DNA from: Gammaproteobacteria bacterium
Lineage (GTDB): Bacteria; Pseudomonadota; Gammaproteobacteria; GCA-001735895
Length of the DNA stretch: 9,897 bases
Assembly (NCBI GenBank): GCA_029882955.1
Contig: JAOUJX010000130.1
Coordinates: forward strand, 1-9,897
Reading direction: 5' to 3'
A program made the translations under genes and the position numbers. Under the pieces are notes generated by a model that saw nothing but the letters and a program-made list of their open reading frames with translations, ran no database searches and was not told the DNA's origin. Shown piece by piece: positions 1-6,234 of the stretch (the first letter of the stretch is position 1; each line of letters opens with the position of its first letter).

Positions 1-310
1 TATCGGTACAGACAATAGTCTCAACCTGTAGTGACGGTTTCAGTCTTGATATACGTCAACTAATCACTGATTTTTATCCAATATGTTTTTTAGTTATCAG
101 AAATATGGCAGATGGAAACATCGGCAGACTAGTACGATTTACACGAAACAACCTGGGTATGGATCTACTAATAATGACAAATCAGGAGAGGATAAACGGG
201 ATGGGCGAGAGCCCGCAGTGGGGTTTAGAGGAAAAAATCGGCCATCCATGGCCCAAAAATACAACTTAGGAGGAGAGGTAAAACTAACCGGTTATAAAAC
301 CGGGGTATAA
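1..310. other. No supported gene; small hairpins
   Basis: I see no convincing gene here. A 75-codon plus-strand frame (83-310) has no ribosome binding site, no recognisable domain and an unnatural composition. The stretch contains short perfect hairpins: GGGC-GAGA-GCCC at 203-214 (a GNRA-type tetraloop), GGCCA-TCCA-TGGCC at 240-253, and CCGGTT-ATAA-AACCGG at 288-303. A perfect Shine-Dalgarno-like AGGAGG lies at 268-273 but has no start codon at a usable distance. The last hairpin is read as the terminator of the neighbouring minus-strand gene. The rest could be part of an untranslated RNA or of a gene whose body lies left of the window. Neither can be shown from this sequence. Confidence 0.5.
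288..303 (-). terminator. Probable intrinsic terminator of the DUF1127 gene
   Basis: A perfect 6-base-pair stem (CCGGTT / AACCGG) with a 4-base loop starts 8 bases after the DUF1127 stop codon. Read on the minus strand, it is followed by a moderately T-rich stretch (TTAGTTTTACC). Position and shape fit a rho-independent terminator, but the stem is short and the T run is interrupted. Confidence 0.5.
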
Positions 311-550
311 CTATTTCTGCCAGAAGTGCTTATTTACTTCGACATAAATATCACTGCGACTCAGGCCGATGTCAGCTAGCAGGCGATCGTTCATTTGAGC
401 CAGTTGGCGGCGGTCTGCTGCGCGTGCTGACCAAACTTTCAATGTGTTCATCAGTGAGTTAACCGCTTCTTCGCTGCGACGAACGATACTGTAAATAGCT
501 TCGCTGATAGCGAGGTCATCGATGATGTGGTACATTTTTGCTGTAGTCAT
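311..550 (-). CDS. DUF1127 family small protein
   Basis: A 79-residue protein whose C-terminal half (about 38-77) is a DUF1127 (YjiS-like) domain. It has a tryptophan followed by an arginine-rich stretch (ADRRQLAQMNDRLLADIGLSR), the aspartate in SRSDI, and a K..FW ending. DUF1127 proteins are short, basic and common in proteobacteria. Some are linked to phosphate or carbon metabolism and RNA turnover, but no general function is settled. The N-terminal 35 residues are predicted helical and less conserved. The start is supported by a GGAG at 558-561, 7 bases upstream of the ATG. The gene stands alone, with a probable terminator at 288-303 and a TATAAT-like -10 at 613-618. The family call is firm; the role is unknown. 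Confidence 0.9.
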   Translation of the reverse strand: MTTAKMYHIIDDLAISEAIYSIVRRSEEAVNSLMNTLKVWSARAADRRQLAQMNDRLLADIGLSRSDIYVEVNKHFWQK

Positions 551-612
551 TTCAATTCTCCGTTAAAAACCCAGTGGACGAGGCCGGGCGGTGATGTTAA
601 TTAATGACGAGA

Positions 613-618
613 ATTATA
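613..618 (-). promoter_or_regulatory. Candidate -10 box for the DUF1127 gene
   Basis: Read on the minus strand this is a perfect TATAAT, about 63 bases upstream of the DUF1127 start codon. The -35 region at 17 bases spacing (CTGTTA, 636-641) matches the consensus poorly. A TTGACA at 651-656 is too far away to pair with it. Confidence 0.35.
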
Positions 619-839
619 GGCGTCAACGGCGATAGTAACAGATACAGATTTGTCAAATTACATGCATAACAGTTGACCGTTACAGTTCATCTGTTTAGAT
701 GTTTTGCGAATTGTTTCACGGGTTTTATATCAGGAAGCGCCAATAATCCGGCATTGAAGCTTATTAGTCTATTATAAAAACATTTAAGTTGTTGATATTT
801 ATAGTAAAGTATAATAAATATTAGCATTTTCTAAAATAC

Positions 840-864
840 CGGTACAGATTGAATAATTGTACCG
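840..864. repeat. Inverted repeat of CGGTACA
   Basis: Two perfect 7-base arms, CGGTACA at 840-846 and TGTACCG at 858-864, are separated by 11 bases. It lies about 90 bases beyond the quinone oxidoreductase stop codon. No T-rich tail follows on the minus strand, so a terminator role is weakly supported. A protein-binding site is an alternative. The same core (CGGTACA) recurs at 4-10 of the window. Confidence 0.45.
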
Positions 865-951
865 ATATTTCGTCTCTACCGAATAAAAATACCTGCTTTT
901 AAAGGCCGGAATATCAACTAGAAAAATGGCCAAAAACAGTGAAGGGAATAT

Positions 952-1926
952 TCAAATTTTTAAAATAGTTGAACCGGTGGTCTCGCGGGCTTCAAGTGCC
1001 CGGTGAGCTTCGGCGCAATCGGCCAGGGCAAAAGACTGGTTCACCTGTATCTTTACTGAGCCGCTGCTGACTACATCGATTAGACGATTTGCACCTTCGG
1101 TTAATAACTCTCGTGTCGAGACATGCGTACCCAGTGTCGGTCGGGTAACATACAAGGAGCCTTTCGGTGCCAGGATGCCGGGGTTAAACGGTTCTACCGG
1201 CCCACTCGCATTGCCGTAGGTGGCGAGTACGCCAAACGGTCGTAACGAATCCAGCGATGCTTCAAAAGTGGCTTTACCAATCGAGTCGTAGGCCGCAGCA
1301 ACACCAATGCCATTGGTTAATTCGCGTACTCGACTGGGGATATCCTCATCGCGGTAAAGTATCGTATGGTCGCAACCGTTTTGTCTGGCGAGTTCGGCTT
1401 TTTCTTCCGAACCGACGCAGCCGATGACCGTGGCGCCGAGCAATTTGGCCCATTGGCAGAGGATGAGCCCGACGCCGCCGGCGGCAGCGTATACCAGGAT
1501 GGCGTCGCCTGGCTGTACCGGATAGGTACGAAACAGCAGGTAGTGAGCGGTCAGGCCTTTTAGCATCATTGCAGCTGCGGTTTCGTCGCTAATGCTGTCG
1601 GGAATTTTAACCAGATGTTTGGCATCGATCAGGCGTTGTTCTGCATAAGCGCCGATTTGCATAGCGTAAGCTACGCGGTCACCAACAGCCAGGTCAGTCA
1701 CGTTCGCACCGATTTCTTCGACTACGCCTACCGCCTCCATACCCAGAATGGCGGGAAATTCGGCCATCGGATAGAGTCCGGTTCTACCGTAAACATCGAT
1801 ATAATTTAAGCCACAGGCGGATTGCTTCAGGCGTACCTGTCCTTCAGCAGGAGAACCGACCTCGATCTCTTCCCAGCGTAATACTTCAGGGCCACCTGTT
1901 TCATGGATACGAATGCCTTTGGTCAT
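952..1926 (-). CDS. NAD(P)H:quinone oxidoreductase, zinc-independent MDR family
   Basis: A 324-residue member of the medium-chain dehydrogenase/reductase superfamily, quinone oxidoreductase branch. It is close in length to E. coli QorA (about 327). It begins with a GroES-like domain carrying CGLNYIDVYGRTGLYP (38-53), typical of QOR1 proteins. The Rossmann nucleotide-binding domain follows with AAAGGVG at 147-153, a pattern associated with NADPH. The cysteine and histidine ligands of catalytic zinc alcohol dehydrogenases are absent. The expected reaction is cytosolic NADPH-dependent reduction of quinones or other activated carbonyls; the physiological substrate cannot be read from sequence. 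The ATG is preceded by GGAG at 1935-1938, 8 bases upstream. The gene lies 73 bases downstream of the DMT transporter gene on the same strand. Confidence 0.93.
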   Translation of the reverse strand: MTKGIRIHETGGPEVLRWEEIEVGSPAEGQVRLKQSACGLNYIDVYGRTGLYPMAEFPAILGMEAVGVVEEIGANVTDLAVGDRVAYAMQIGAYAEQRLIDAKHLVKIPDSISDETAAAMMLKGLTAHYLLFRTYPVQPGDAILVYAAAGGVGLILCQWAKLLGATVIGCVGSEEKAELARQNGCDHTILYRDEDIPSRVRELTNGIGVAAAYDSIGKATFEASLDSLRPFGVLATYGNASGPVEPFNPGILAPKGSLYVTRPTLGTHVSTRELLTEGANRLIDVVSSGSVKIQVNQSFALADCAEAHRALEARETTGSTILKI

Positions 1927-1961
1927 AACTTGATCTCCAGAATAAGTCTTTATTTAGACGA

Positions 1962-1974
1962 CGCATATTATGCG
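1962..1974. promoter_or_regulatory. 13-base palindrome over a candidate -10 box
   Basis: CGCATA-T-TATGCG is a perfect palindrome, 35 bases upstream of the quinone oxidoreductase start codon. On the minus strand it includes CATAAT (1972-1967), a 5/6 match to a -10 box. The -35 region near 1989-1995 is weak. A regulator binding here would cover the promoter, so this is a candidate operator. It could also be chance in a short gap. Confidence 0.3.
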
Positions 1975-1999
1975 CTGAGAGGTTGCCTGTGCAACTGCT

Positions 2000-2890
2000 T
2001 TAATCCGATGATTGAGTCGAGACAGGACTTTTACCGATGCGTATGGATACGATAAGCACCGTGATGACCAGTGCGACACCAAGCCATTGGAGCGGATCAA
2101 GATGCTCCTTTAAAATGATAACGGCGAGTAGAATGGAAACGACCGGTTCGAGATTGAGAATTAAAGCAGCCATAGTGGCCGGTAATCTCGCTAGTGCCTG
2201 GAACTGGCATAAGATGGCAATGACATAAAATACAGTCGCGATGGCTAAAGCACGGTGGCCGGTTGACGATGTACTCAGCGTAAAACTGGAGATCACCAAT
2301 GGCACAATCATCACCAGGCCGATCAGGTTTATCCAGAAGGTCATCACCAGGGGTTTCAGTAAAGGAGCGACTTTAGCGCCTTTGATGAAGGTAAATGCTG
2401 CGCCCAGGCTTGCTAATACAGCAAAAATCAAGCCTTTGTAGTCGAGCTTAATCGTACCGGTGGACAGGGCCAGATACAAACCACTAAATGCGGCCAGGAA
2501 AAGCAATACCAGTCGTAGTGAAGGTTGAAGATTTCCAGTGATAATTGAATAGAGCAGGACGACCAACGGGTATGCATAGAGAATCAGCACTGCGAGGCTG
2601 ACTGACATGCTTTCAACCGATAGCAGATAGAAAACCATCGCTGCCGACCAGACTAAACCGACGGAAAAAACGCCGCTGCGCTCGCTGCGAGCTATATTGA
2701 AGGCTTCTCGGCGGAGAAAAACGGCGAGGCCAAAAACCAGTGTGGAAATGAAGAAGCGCGCCAGCATCAGGGTCATCGCGTTACCACCTTCGGCATAATA
2801 TAACTTGGCCTGGGTCGTAATCGACCCGAGGAAGATGGCGGTGACCAGGGCGAATAATACGCCGCTACGATAGGGGTAAGCCTTTAGCAT
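2000..2890 (-). CDS. EamA/DMT-family membrane transporter
   Basis: A 296-residue integral membrane protein of the drug/metabolite transporter superfamily. Two tandem EamA-type repeats (about residues 10-140 and 150-285) give roughly ten hydrophobic segments. Typical signs are the early charged stretch after TM2 (LARFFISTLVF, then FLRREAF) and LEPVVSILLAVIILKEHLDPLQWLGVALV in the second repeat, a hallmark of EamA proteins. Family members export or import amino acids, purines or other small metabolites; the substrate here cannot be predicted. The ATG at 2888-2890 has no clear Shine-Dalgarno sequence. A CATAAT hexamer at 2907-2902 would put the transcript start only a few bases upstream, so the message could be nearly leaderless. 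The gene is divergent from the sulfurtransferase gene, with 110 bases between the start codons. Confidence 0.93.
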   Translation of the reverse strand: MLKAYPYRSGVLFALVTAIFLGSITTQAKLYYAEGGNAMTLMLARFFISTLVFGLAVFLRREAFNIARSERSGVFSVGLVWSAAMVFYLLSVESMSVSLAVLILYAYPLVVLLYSIITGNLQPSLRLVLLFLAAFSGLYLALSTGTIKLDYKGLIFAVLASLGAAFTFIKGAKVAPLLKPLVMTFWINLIGLVMIVPLVISSFTLSTSSTGHRALAIATVFYVIAILCQFQALARLPATMAALILNLEPVVSILLAVIILKEHLDPLQWLGVALVITVLIVSIRIGKSPVSTQSSD

Positions 2891-2925
2891 ATGGAGTAAA
2901 TATTATGGGTAGAGCGGGGGCACTA

Positions 2926-2931
2926 TATAAT
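2926..2931 (+). promoter_or_regulatory. Candidate -10 box for the sulfurtransferase gene
   Basis: A perfect TATAAT, 69 bases upstream of the sulfurtransferase ATG, lies in the divergent intergenic region. The sequence 17 bases upstream (TTATGG, 2903-2908) is a poor -35. The site sits back to back with the candidate promoter of the transporter gene. Confidence 0.35.
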
Positions 2932-3000
2932 CAGTCTGGATAGCTTGCCAGAGATATCTGGTTCCGATAATGTGCGGTTTGTTTTTTGTAGAGAAATCCT

Positions 3001-3867
3001 ATGTCCAGATTAGAGTTACCCGGTTCATTAGTCAGCGTCGAATGGTTACACGATAATCTTGATGATCCGAAATTAATTGTTTTTGATGGTAGCTGGCATA
3101 TGCCGGCGACGCATCGTGACCCCTTCGAAGAGTGGCAACACGAGCATATTAAAAATGCCCGCTTCTTCGACTTCGATAATGTGATATGTGACCCGAACGC
3201 CGATTTGCCACATATGATGCCCGATGCAGATACCTTTACCCAGGAAGTACAAAAGCTGGGTCTCAATGAAGACAGCGTGGTGGTCGTTTACGACAGTCTG
3301 TGTATGTTTACCGGGCCTCGAGTGTGGTGGATGTTGCGAGCCATGGGGTTTAAAAACTGTGCCATGCTGGATGGTGGTTTACCCGCCTGGCATCGAGCGG
3401 GTTACGATATTGAATCCGAAGCAGAGGCGAGACCGATAGCTGCAGGAAATTTTGTAGCCAAACCGGATCCACAAAAATTTGTCGATGTGAATGCTGTAAT
3501 TGCCGCGCTGGATGACGATTCGGTTTCGATTGTTGATGCGCGTCCCGCACCGCGTTTCTTCGGTGAGATTGACGAGCCTCGCGCTGGTTTGCGTAGAGGG
3601 CATATGCCGGGAGCAACCAATCTGGCATTCCCTGATTTGTTCGAAATGGGCCTGTTGAGACCAAAACAGGAATTAGAGACGATGCTGGCCGATCATTTCG
3701 ATGTAGACAGGCATAGTATCTGCAGCTGTGGCTCCGGTGTAACAGCCTGTGTCATCGGTTTCGTGGCGCATTTACTGGGTAATGATAATGTGTCGGTCTA
3801 CGACGGCTCCTGGTGCGAATGGGGGTTACCGGGTGATTTACCGGTGGTCTGCGAACAGGCTGAGTAA
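3001..3867 (+). CDS. sseA: 3-mercaptopyruvate sulfurtransferase (two-domain rhodanese)
   Basis: A 288-residue tandem rhodanese protein. The inactive N-terminal rhodanese domain spans about 10-135 (YDSLCMFTGPRVWWMLRAMGF at its heart) and the catalytic C-terminal one about 160-280. The active-site loop is CGSGVT with the catalytic cysteine at 243. CGSGVT is characteristic of mercaptopyruvate sulfurtransferases, whereas thiosulfate sulfurtransferases have CRKGVT. The conserved DARPAPRFFGE (179-189), RGHMPGA (199-205) and YDGSWCEWG (267-275) are also present. The enzyme moves sulfane sulfur from 3-mercaptopyruvate (a cysteine product) to thiols or cyanide. A weak AGAG at 2990-2993 sits 7 bases before the ATG. 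It is the only plus-strand gene, and its last 30 bases overlap the end of the HAD gene tail to tail. Confidence 0.94.
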   Translation: MSRLELPGSLVSVEWLHDNLDDPKLIVFDGSWHMPATHRDPFEEWQHEHIKNARFFDFDNVICDPNADLPHMMPDADTFTQEVQKLGLNEDSVVVVYDSLCMFTGPRVWWMLRAMGFKNCAMLDGGLPAWHRAGYDIESEAEARPIAAGNFVAKPDPQKFVDVNAVIAALDDDSVSIVDARPAPRFFGEIDEPRAGLRRGHMPGATNLAFPDLFEMGLLRPKQELETMLADHFDVDRHSICSCGSGVTACVIGFVAHLLGNDNVSVYDGSWCEWGLPGDLPVVCEQAE

Positions 3868-4536
3868 GCCGCCGATATTGTCGAAGACCTGATCGGCAAT
3901 CGCATCTAGCTCTTTACGCGTGCTGGTACCGGTGAGTACGCCGACGCAAAGCCCGGCCCCGGCATTCCTGCCCATTTCGATATCGTGTCTATTGTCGCCG
4001 ACTACAATGGTCTGGCTCGCTGAGACCGAAACCGTTTCACAAAATGCGTTGACCATACCGGCTTCAGGTTTTACGCCGTGGCCGCTATCGTAGCCGCAGA
4101 GAAAGTCAAAAAGAGGTAAGACATCAAAATTTTGCAGGGTATTGTGAATGCCTGCATGGCTATCGCTGGTTGCCACGCCCAACTTCATGCCGAACTGCTT
4201 CAGACTGCTGATGGTCGCTTTTAAACCCGGTACCGCGGCTGCCGATTTAGCCCCCAGTTGTTGGAAAATATCGTTTAATCGTTGGCTATCGACCGTGTCG
4301 GATAATTGTTTTGACCAGGCTTTAGCGATGTCGTGGTTGTTGCCCGCCGCCAGTAGGCTACCGCCAAGAAAACGTCCGGCTGAGTGGTCGTAGCCGTGCT
4401 CTGCGAGTAGCGCATCGGCCAGTTGCGGGTCGTTTTTGGCGAACTCCAGTGCGGCATGCCGATAAACCGGTAACCAGGTGGAATTGAAATCGATTAAGGT
4501 GCCGTCCTTATCGAATACTATGGCCTTATAAGTCAT
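3838..4536 (-). CDS. HAD-superfamily phosphatase, phosphoglycolate phosphatase-like
   Basis: A 232-residue HAD hydrolase with all four motifs. Motif I is FDKDGTL (nucleophile D9, acid/base D11), motif II is in VATSD (T123/S124), motif III is K156 in GVKPEAG, and motif IV is GDNRHDIEMGRNAG (D181, D185). A helical cap (about 20-100) lies between motifs I and II, as in the Gph/PGMB-like subgroup. It is probably a soluble Mg-dependent phosphatase of a small phosphate ester; the substrate is not evident. Lysine between the two motif I aspartates is less usual than in Gph itself. Its ATG lies inside the end of the upstream oxygenase gene (11-base overlap), so translation is probably coupled. It is the third gene of the tmp-like cluster. 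Its 3' end overlaps the convergent sulfurtransferase gene by 30 bases. Confidence 0.92.
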   Translation of the reverse strand: MTYKAIVFDKDGTLIDFNSTWLPVYRHAALEFAKNDPQLADALLAEHGYDHSAGRFLGGSLLAAGNNHDIAKAWSKQLSDTVDSQRLNDIFQQLGAKSAAAVPGLKATISSLKQFGMKLGVATSDSHAGIHNTLQNFDVLPLFDFLCGYDSGHGVKPEAGMVNAFCETVSVSASQTIVVGDNRHDIEMGRNAGAGLCVGVLTGTSTRKELDAIADQVFDNIGGLLSLFADHR

Positions 4537-5665
4537 TATGATTCTCTGCCTGTAGCATACTAAGAGTGCTATAAAGCCCGTCGAGATCGCTGTAGGCGCC
4601 CTGCAGATGACGAATGCCCCCGTCTGAATAAGACTTGCGAGCGTGCAACACTCGGGTATTGTCGAACATCATTAGCTCGCCTGCTCCGAGCTTAAAGCTG
4701 ATCTGTAATTCTTCACGTTCGATGATTTCCGCGTAGTGGCGGTAGGCTGCGTAGAATGGTTTGATCTGTGATCGCTCCAGTCTCAATGTATCAATCGAGC
4801 GATTGTTGTAACGTACCTTGATCACCTGGTTTAAGTCATTTACCTCAAACATCGCTACGCGAGAGTGCAGGTCAGTGCAGCTATCCTGAAACCGGTAATT
4901 AATCCATTGCCGGCTCAAAGTTTTAAAATGTTCCGGGTTTTCGTCGCGTAGTACATTCGCGGCCATAAAACCATCCTGTAGTATCGACTCACCGCCGGTA
5001 GTCGAGCTTTCCAGGCAATGCAGTAACTGGATGCCGGGCACCGGGTCGCGGTAAGGGTTATCCAGATGGCAGCCGAGCCCCAGGTTGGTGAAAGCAAGGT
5101 TGTTGGCATTGACCTCGGTACGCACGTTGAATAGAGGGCCGTAATTGGTTTCTCTCACATAACCGAATTTTCCTATTACCTGGAGTATGTATCCGTCTTC
5201 GCAGGGCACACCATCGAGTAGCACAAAACCGTAATCTTTTACTGCCTGTAGTGCAGTTGCCCTGGTTATACCTGACTGACAAAAAGAGGCGTAATCAAAA
5301 CGGGGCAGTCCATTGGCAAACGAGTTGGTCTGCCAGAGTTTTTTACCTTGCTCACTTCGATCGTCAGATTGTTTGTTCAGACAATAGCAGTTATCCAGTA
5401 ACCAGTTCGTCGAGAATTCGGATACATGGTTTTCTGGGGCAAACACTACAACCAGTTTATCGTCGATTTGCTCAACCGATTGAATCCTGGTGTCAGCCGG
5501 GATATCGGTAATATTCAACAACCGCTGCCCACTATGCGGGTCACGGCATTCGGGCATCTGGCAATGATCGCGCAACCAGATAGCGGCGAGCTGGCTTTGT
5601 CGGCCATCCTGCCATTCGATGGTTAGTTGATCGGTTTTAAAGGAAAACGACTTGATAGTATTCAT
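4526..5665 (-). CDS. tmpA: 2-oxoglutarate/Fe(II) oxygenase, probable TmpA (phosphonate hydroxylase)
   Basis: A 379-residue protein of the gamma-butyrobetaine hydroxylase family. The N-terminal DUF971-like zinc domain (about 10-95) has WLRDHCQMPEC and a later H80. The TauD/TfdA oxygenase domain (about 125-365) has the iron ligands H200 and D202 (HLDNPYRDPVPG) and H341 (NTRVLHARKSY), plus the RHLQGAYSDLDG stretch that ends the family. By itself it would be called carnitine-forming gamma-butyrobetaine dioxygenase. The gene starts 2 bases after an HD-type di-iron oxygenase like TmpB. In Leisingera caerulea, TmpA of this family hydroxylates 2-(trimethylammonio)ethylphosphonate at C1 (Rajakovich et al. 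2019), and TmpB then cleaves the product. TmpA is therefore my preferred call, by context. No Shine-Dalgarno is visible, so translation probably depends on the upstream gene. The middle cysteine of the human BBOX zinc site appears replaced (M37). Confidence 0.8.
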   Translation of the reverse strand: MNTIKSFSFKTDQLTIEWQDGRQSQLAAIWLRDHCQMPECRDPHSGQRLLNITDIPADTRIQSVEQIDDKLVVVFAPENHVSEFSTNWLLDNCYCLNKQSDDRSEQGKKLWQTNSFANGLPRFDYASFCQSGITRATALQAVKDYGFVLLDGVPCEDGYILQVIGKFGYVRETNYGPLFNVRTEVNANNLAFTNLGLGCHLDNPYRDPVPGIQLLHCLESSTTGGESILQDGFMAANVLRDENPEHFKTLSRQWINYRFQDSCTDLHSRVAMFEVNDLNQVIKVRYNNRSIDTLRLERSQIKPFYAAYRHYAEIIEREELQISFKLGAGELMMFDNTRVLHARKSYSDGGIRHLQGAYSDLDGLYSTLSMLQAENHNDL

Positions 5666-5667
5666 TT

Positions 5668-6234
5668 CTACAGTAACAGGGATTCGAGTTTATCGCGGTA
5701 TTGGTAAACGGGTTTTATATCGAGGCCGGCGACCTTGCCGTCGTCGTCGTAAAGCCGAGCTTTGACAGCGGACTGATGATGGGGATTACGCTCGAACTCA
5801 GCCACTTCGGCTTCGGTCATCGGTCCACCCTGGACTTCGAGTGACTGAACCGATGCGTCTGATAATCGACTTGAATAACTGCTGTCCACCGCACAGAGAT
5901 ACTTCTTGGCTGCCACATGCAAACGGATGGGCTCTGTGACCGTGGCCGGAAAATAGGGCGCCAGAAAATCCGCTCCGGCTTCCTCGTGATAATTATCGAT
6001 ACCGTTTTCTAGTGCGTCGAGAGGGAAGTCACCGACGAAGTGGCCGATGTCGTGAAGCAGGGCGGCAATAACCAGCTCGTCGTCGGCACCATCGGCGACG
6101 GCGCAGGCGGCGGATTGTTCCATGTGCTGGGCCATACTCACTGGTTCACCCATGTATTCTTCGGCACCGCGACGGGCGAATAAATCGAGGATGAAATCGA
6201 TGATATTACTGCGATAAAGGGATTGGTTAGACAT
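5668..6234 (-). CDS. tmpB: HD-domain mixed-valent di-iron oxygenase, probable TmpB
   Basis: A 188-residue HD-fold protein resembling PhnZ and TmpB rather than phosphohydrolases. Visible key residues are Y27-x-x-E30 (YMGE), H37 (MAQHMEQ), H61-D62 with H65 (LLHDIGH), H83 (NYHEEAG), H106 and K110 (HVAAKKYLC), and the aspartates 163-165 (YDDDGK). They fall within about three residues of the positions I recall for PhnZ (Y24, E27, H34, H58/D59, H62, H80, H104, K108, D161). These bind two irons and the phosphonate. TmpB uses O2 to cleave 1-hydroxy-2-(trimethylammonio)ethylphosphonate to glycine betaine and phosphate. Its adjacency to a TmpA-like oxygenase supports this; PhnZ itself pairs with PhnY, a different oxygenase family. 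The start has a good AAGGAA (6241-6246) at 6 bases. It is the first gene of the cluster. Confidence 0.8.
   Translation of the reverse strand: MSNQSLYRSNIIDFILDLFARRGAEEYMGEPVSMAQHMEQSAACAVADGADDELVIAALLHDIGHFVGDFPLDALENGIDNYHEEAGADFLAPYFPATVTEPIRLHVAAKKYLCAVDSSYSSRLSDASVQSLEVQGGPMTEAEVAEFERNPHHQSAVKARLYDDDGKVAGLDIKPVYQYRDKLESLLL

Larger units (their letters stand above)
551..951. other. AT-rich intergenic spacer
   Basis: This 400-base gap lies between the stop of the quinone oxidoreductase gene and the start of the DUF1127 gene, both on the minus strand. No open frame with coding character is visible. Positions 760-840 are very AT-rich and contain several TATAAT-like hexamers on both strands (for example 810-815 plus, 771-776 minus) without well-spaced -35 partners. 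An inverted repeat of CGGTACA lies at 840-864. The part nearest the DUF1127 gene probably carries its promoter. Confidence 0.6.

Noticed and set aside
268..273. Perfect AGGAGG as a ribosome binding site
   Set aside because: No ATG, GTG or TTG start lies at a usable distance downstream on the plus strand.
83..310. 75-codon plus-strand open frame
   Set aside because: No ribosome binding site, no recognisable domain, and it runs through the hairpins and the probable DUF1127 terminator.
1..867. Mobile element bounded by the TATCGGTACA inverted repeats
   Set aside because: No transposase or integrase lies between them, no target duplication is visible, and a 10-base match over this span can occur by chance.
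3350..3664. Antisense open frames within the sulfurtransferase gene
   Set aside because: Low-complexity shadow frames opposite a well-conserved rhodanese gene, with no domain or ribosome binding site.
4526..5665. Carnitine-synthesis gamma-butyrobetaine hydroxylase as the primary call
   Set aside because: Sequence alone allows it, but the adjacent PhnZ/TmpB-like di-iron oxygenase and lack of carnitine genes favour TmpA; kept as an alternative.
5668..6234. HD phosphohydrolase (nucleotide or c-di-GMP type)
   Set aside because: The YxxE, extra histidine ligands and HxxxK pattern fit PhnZ/TmpB oxygenases better than hydrolases.
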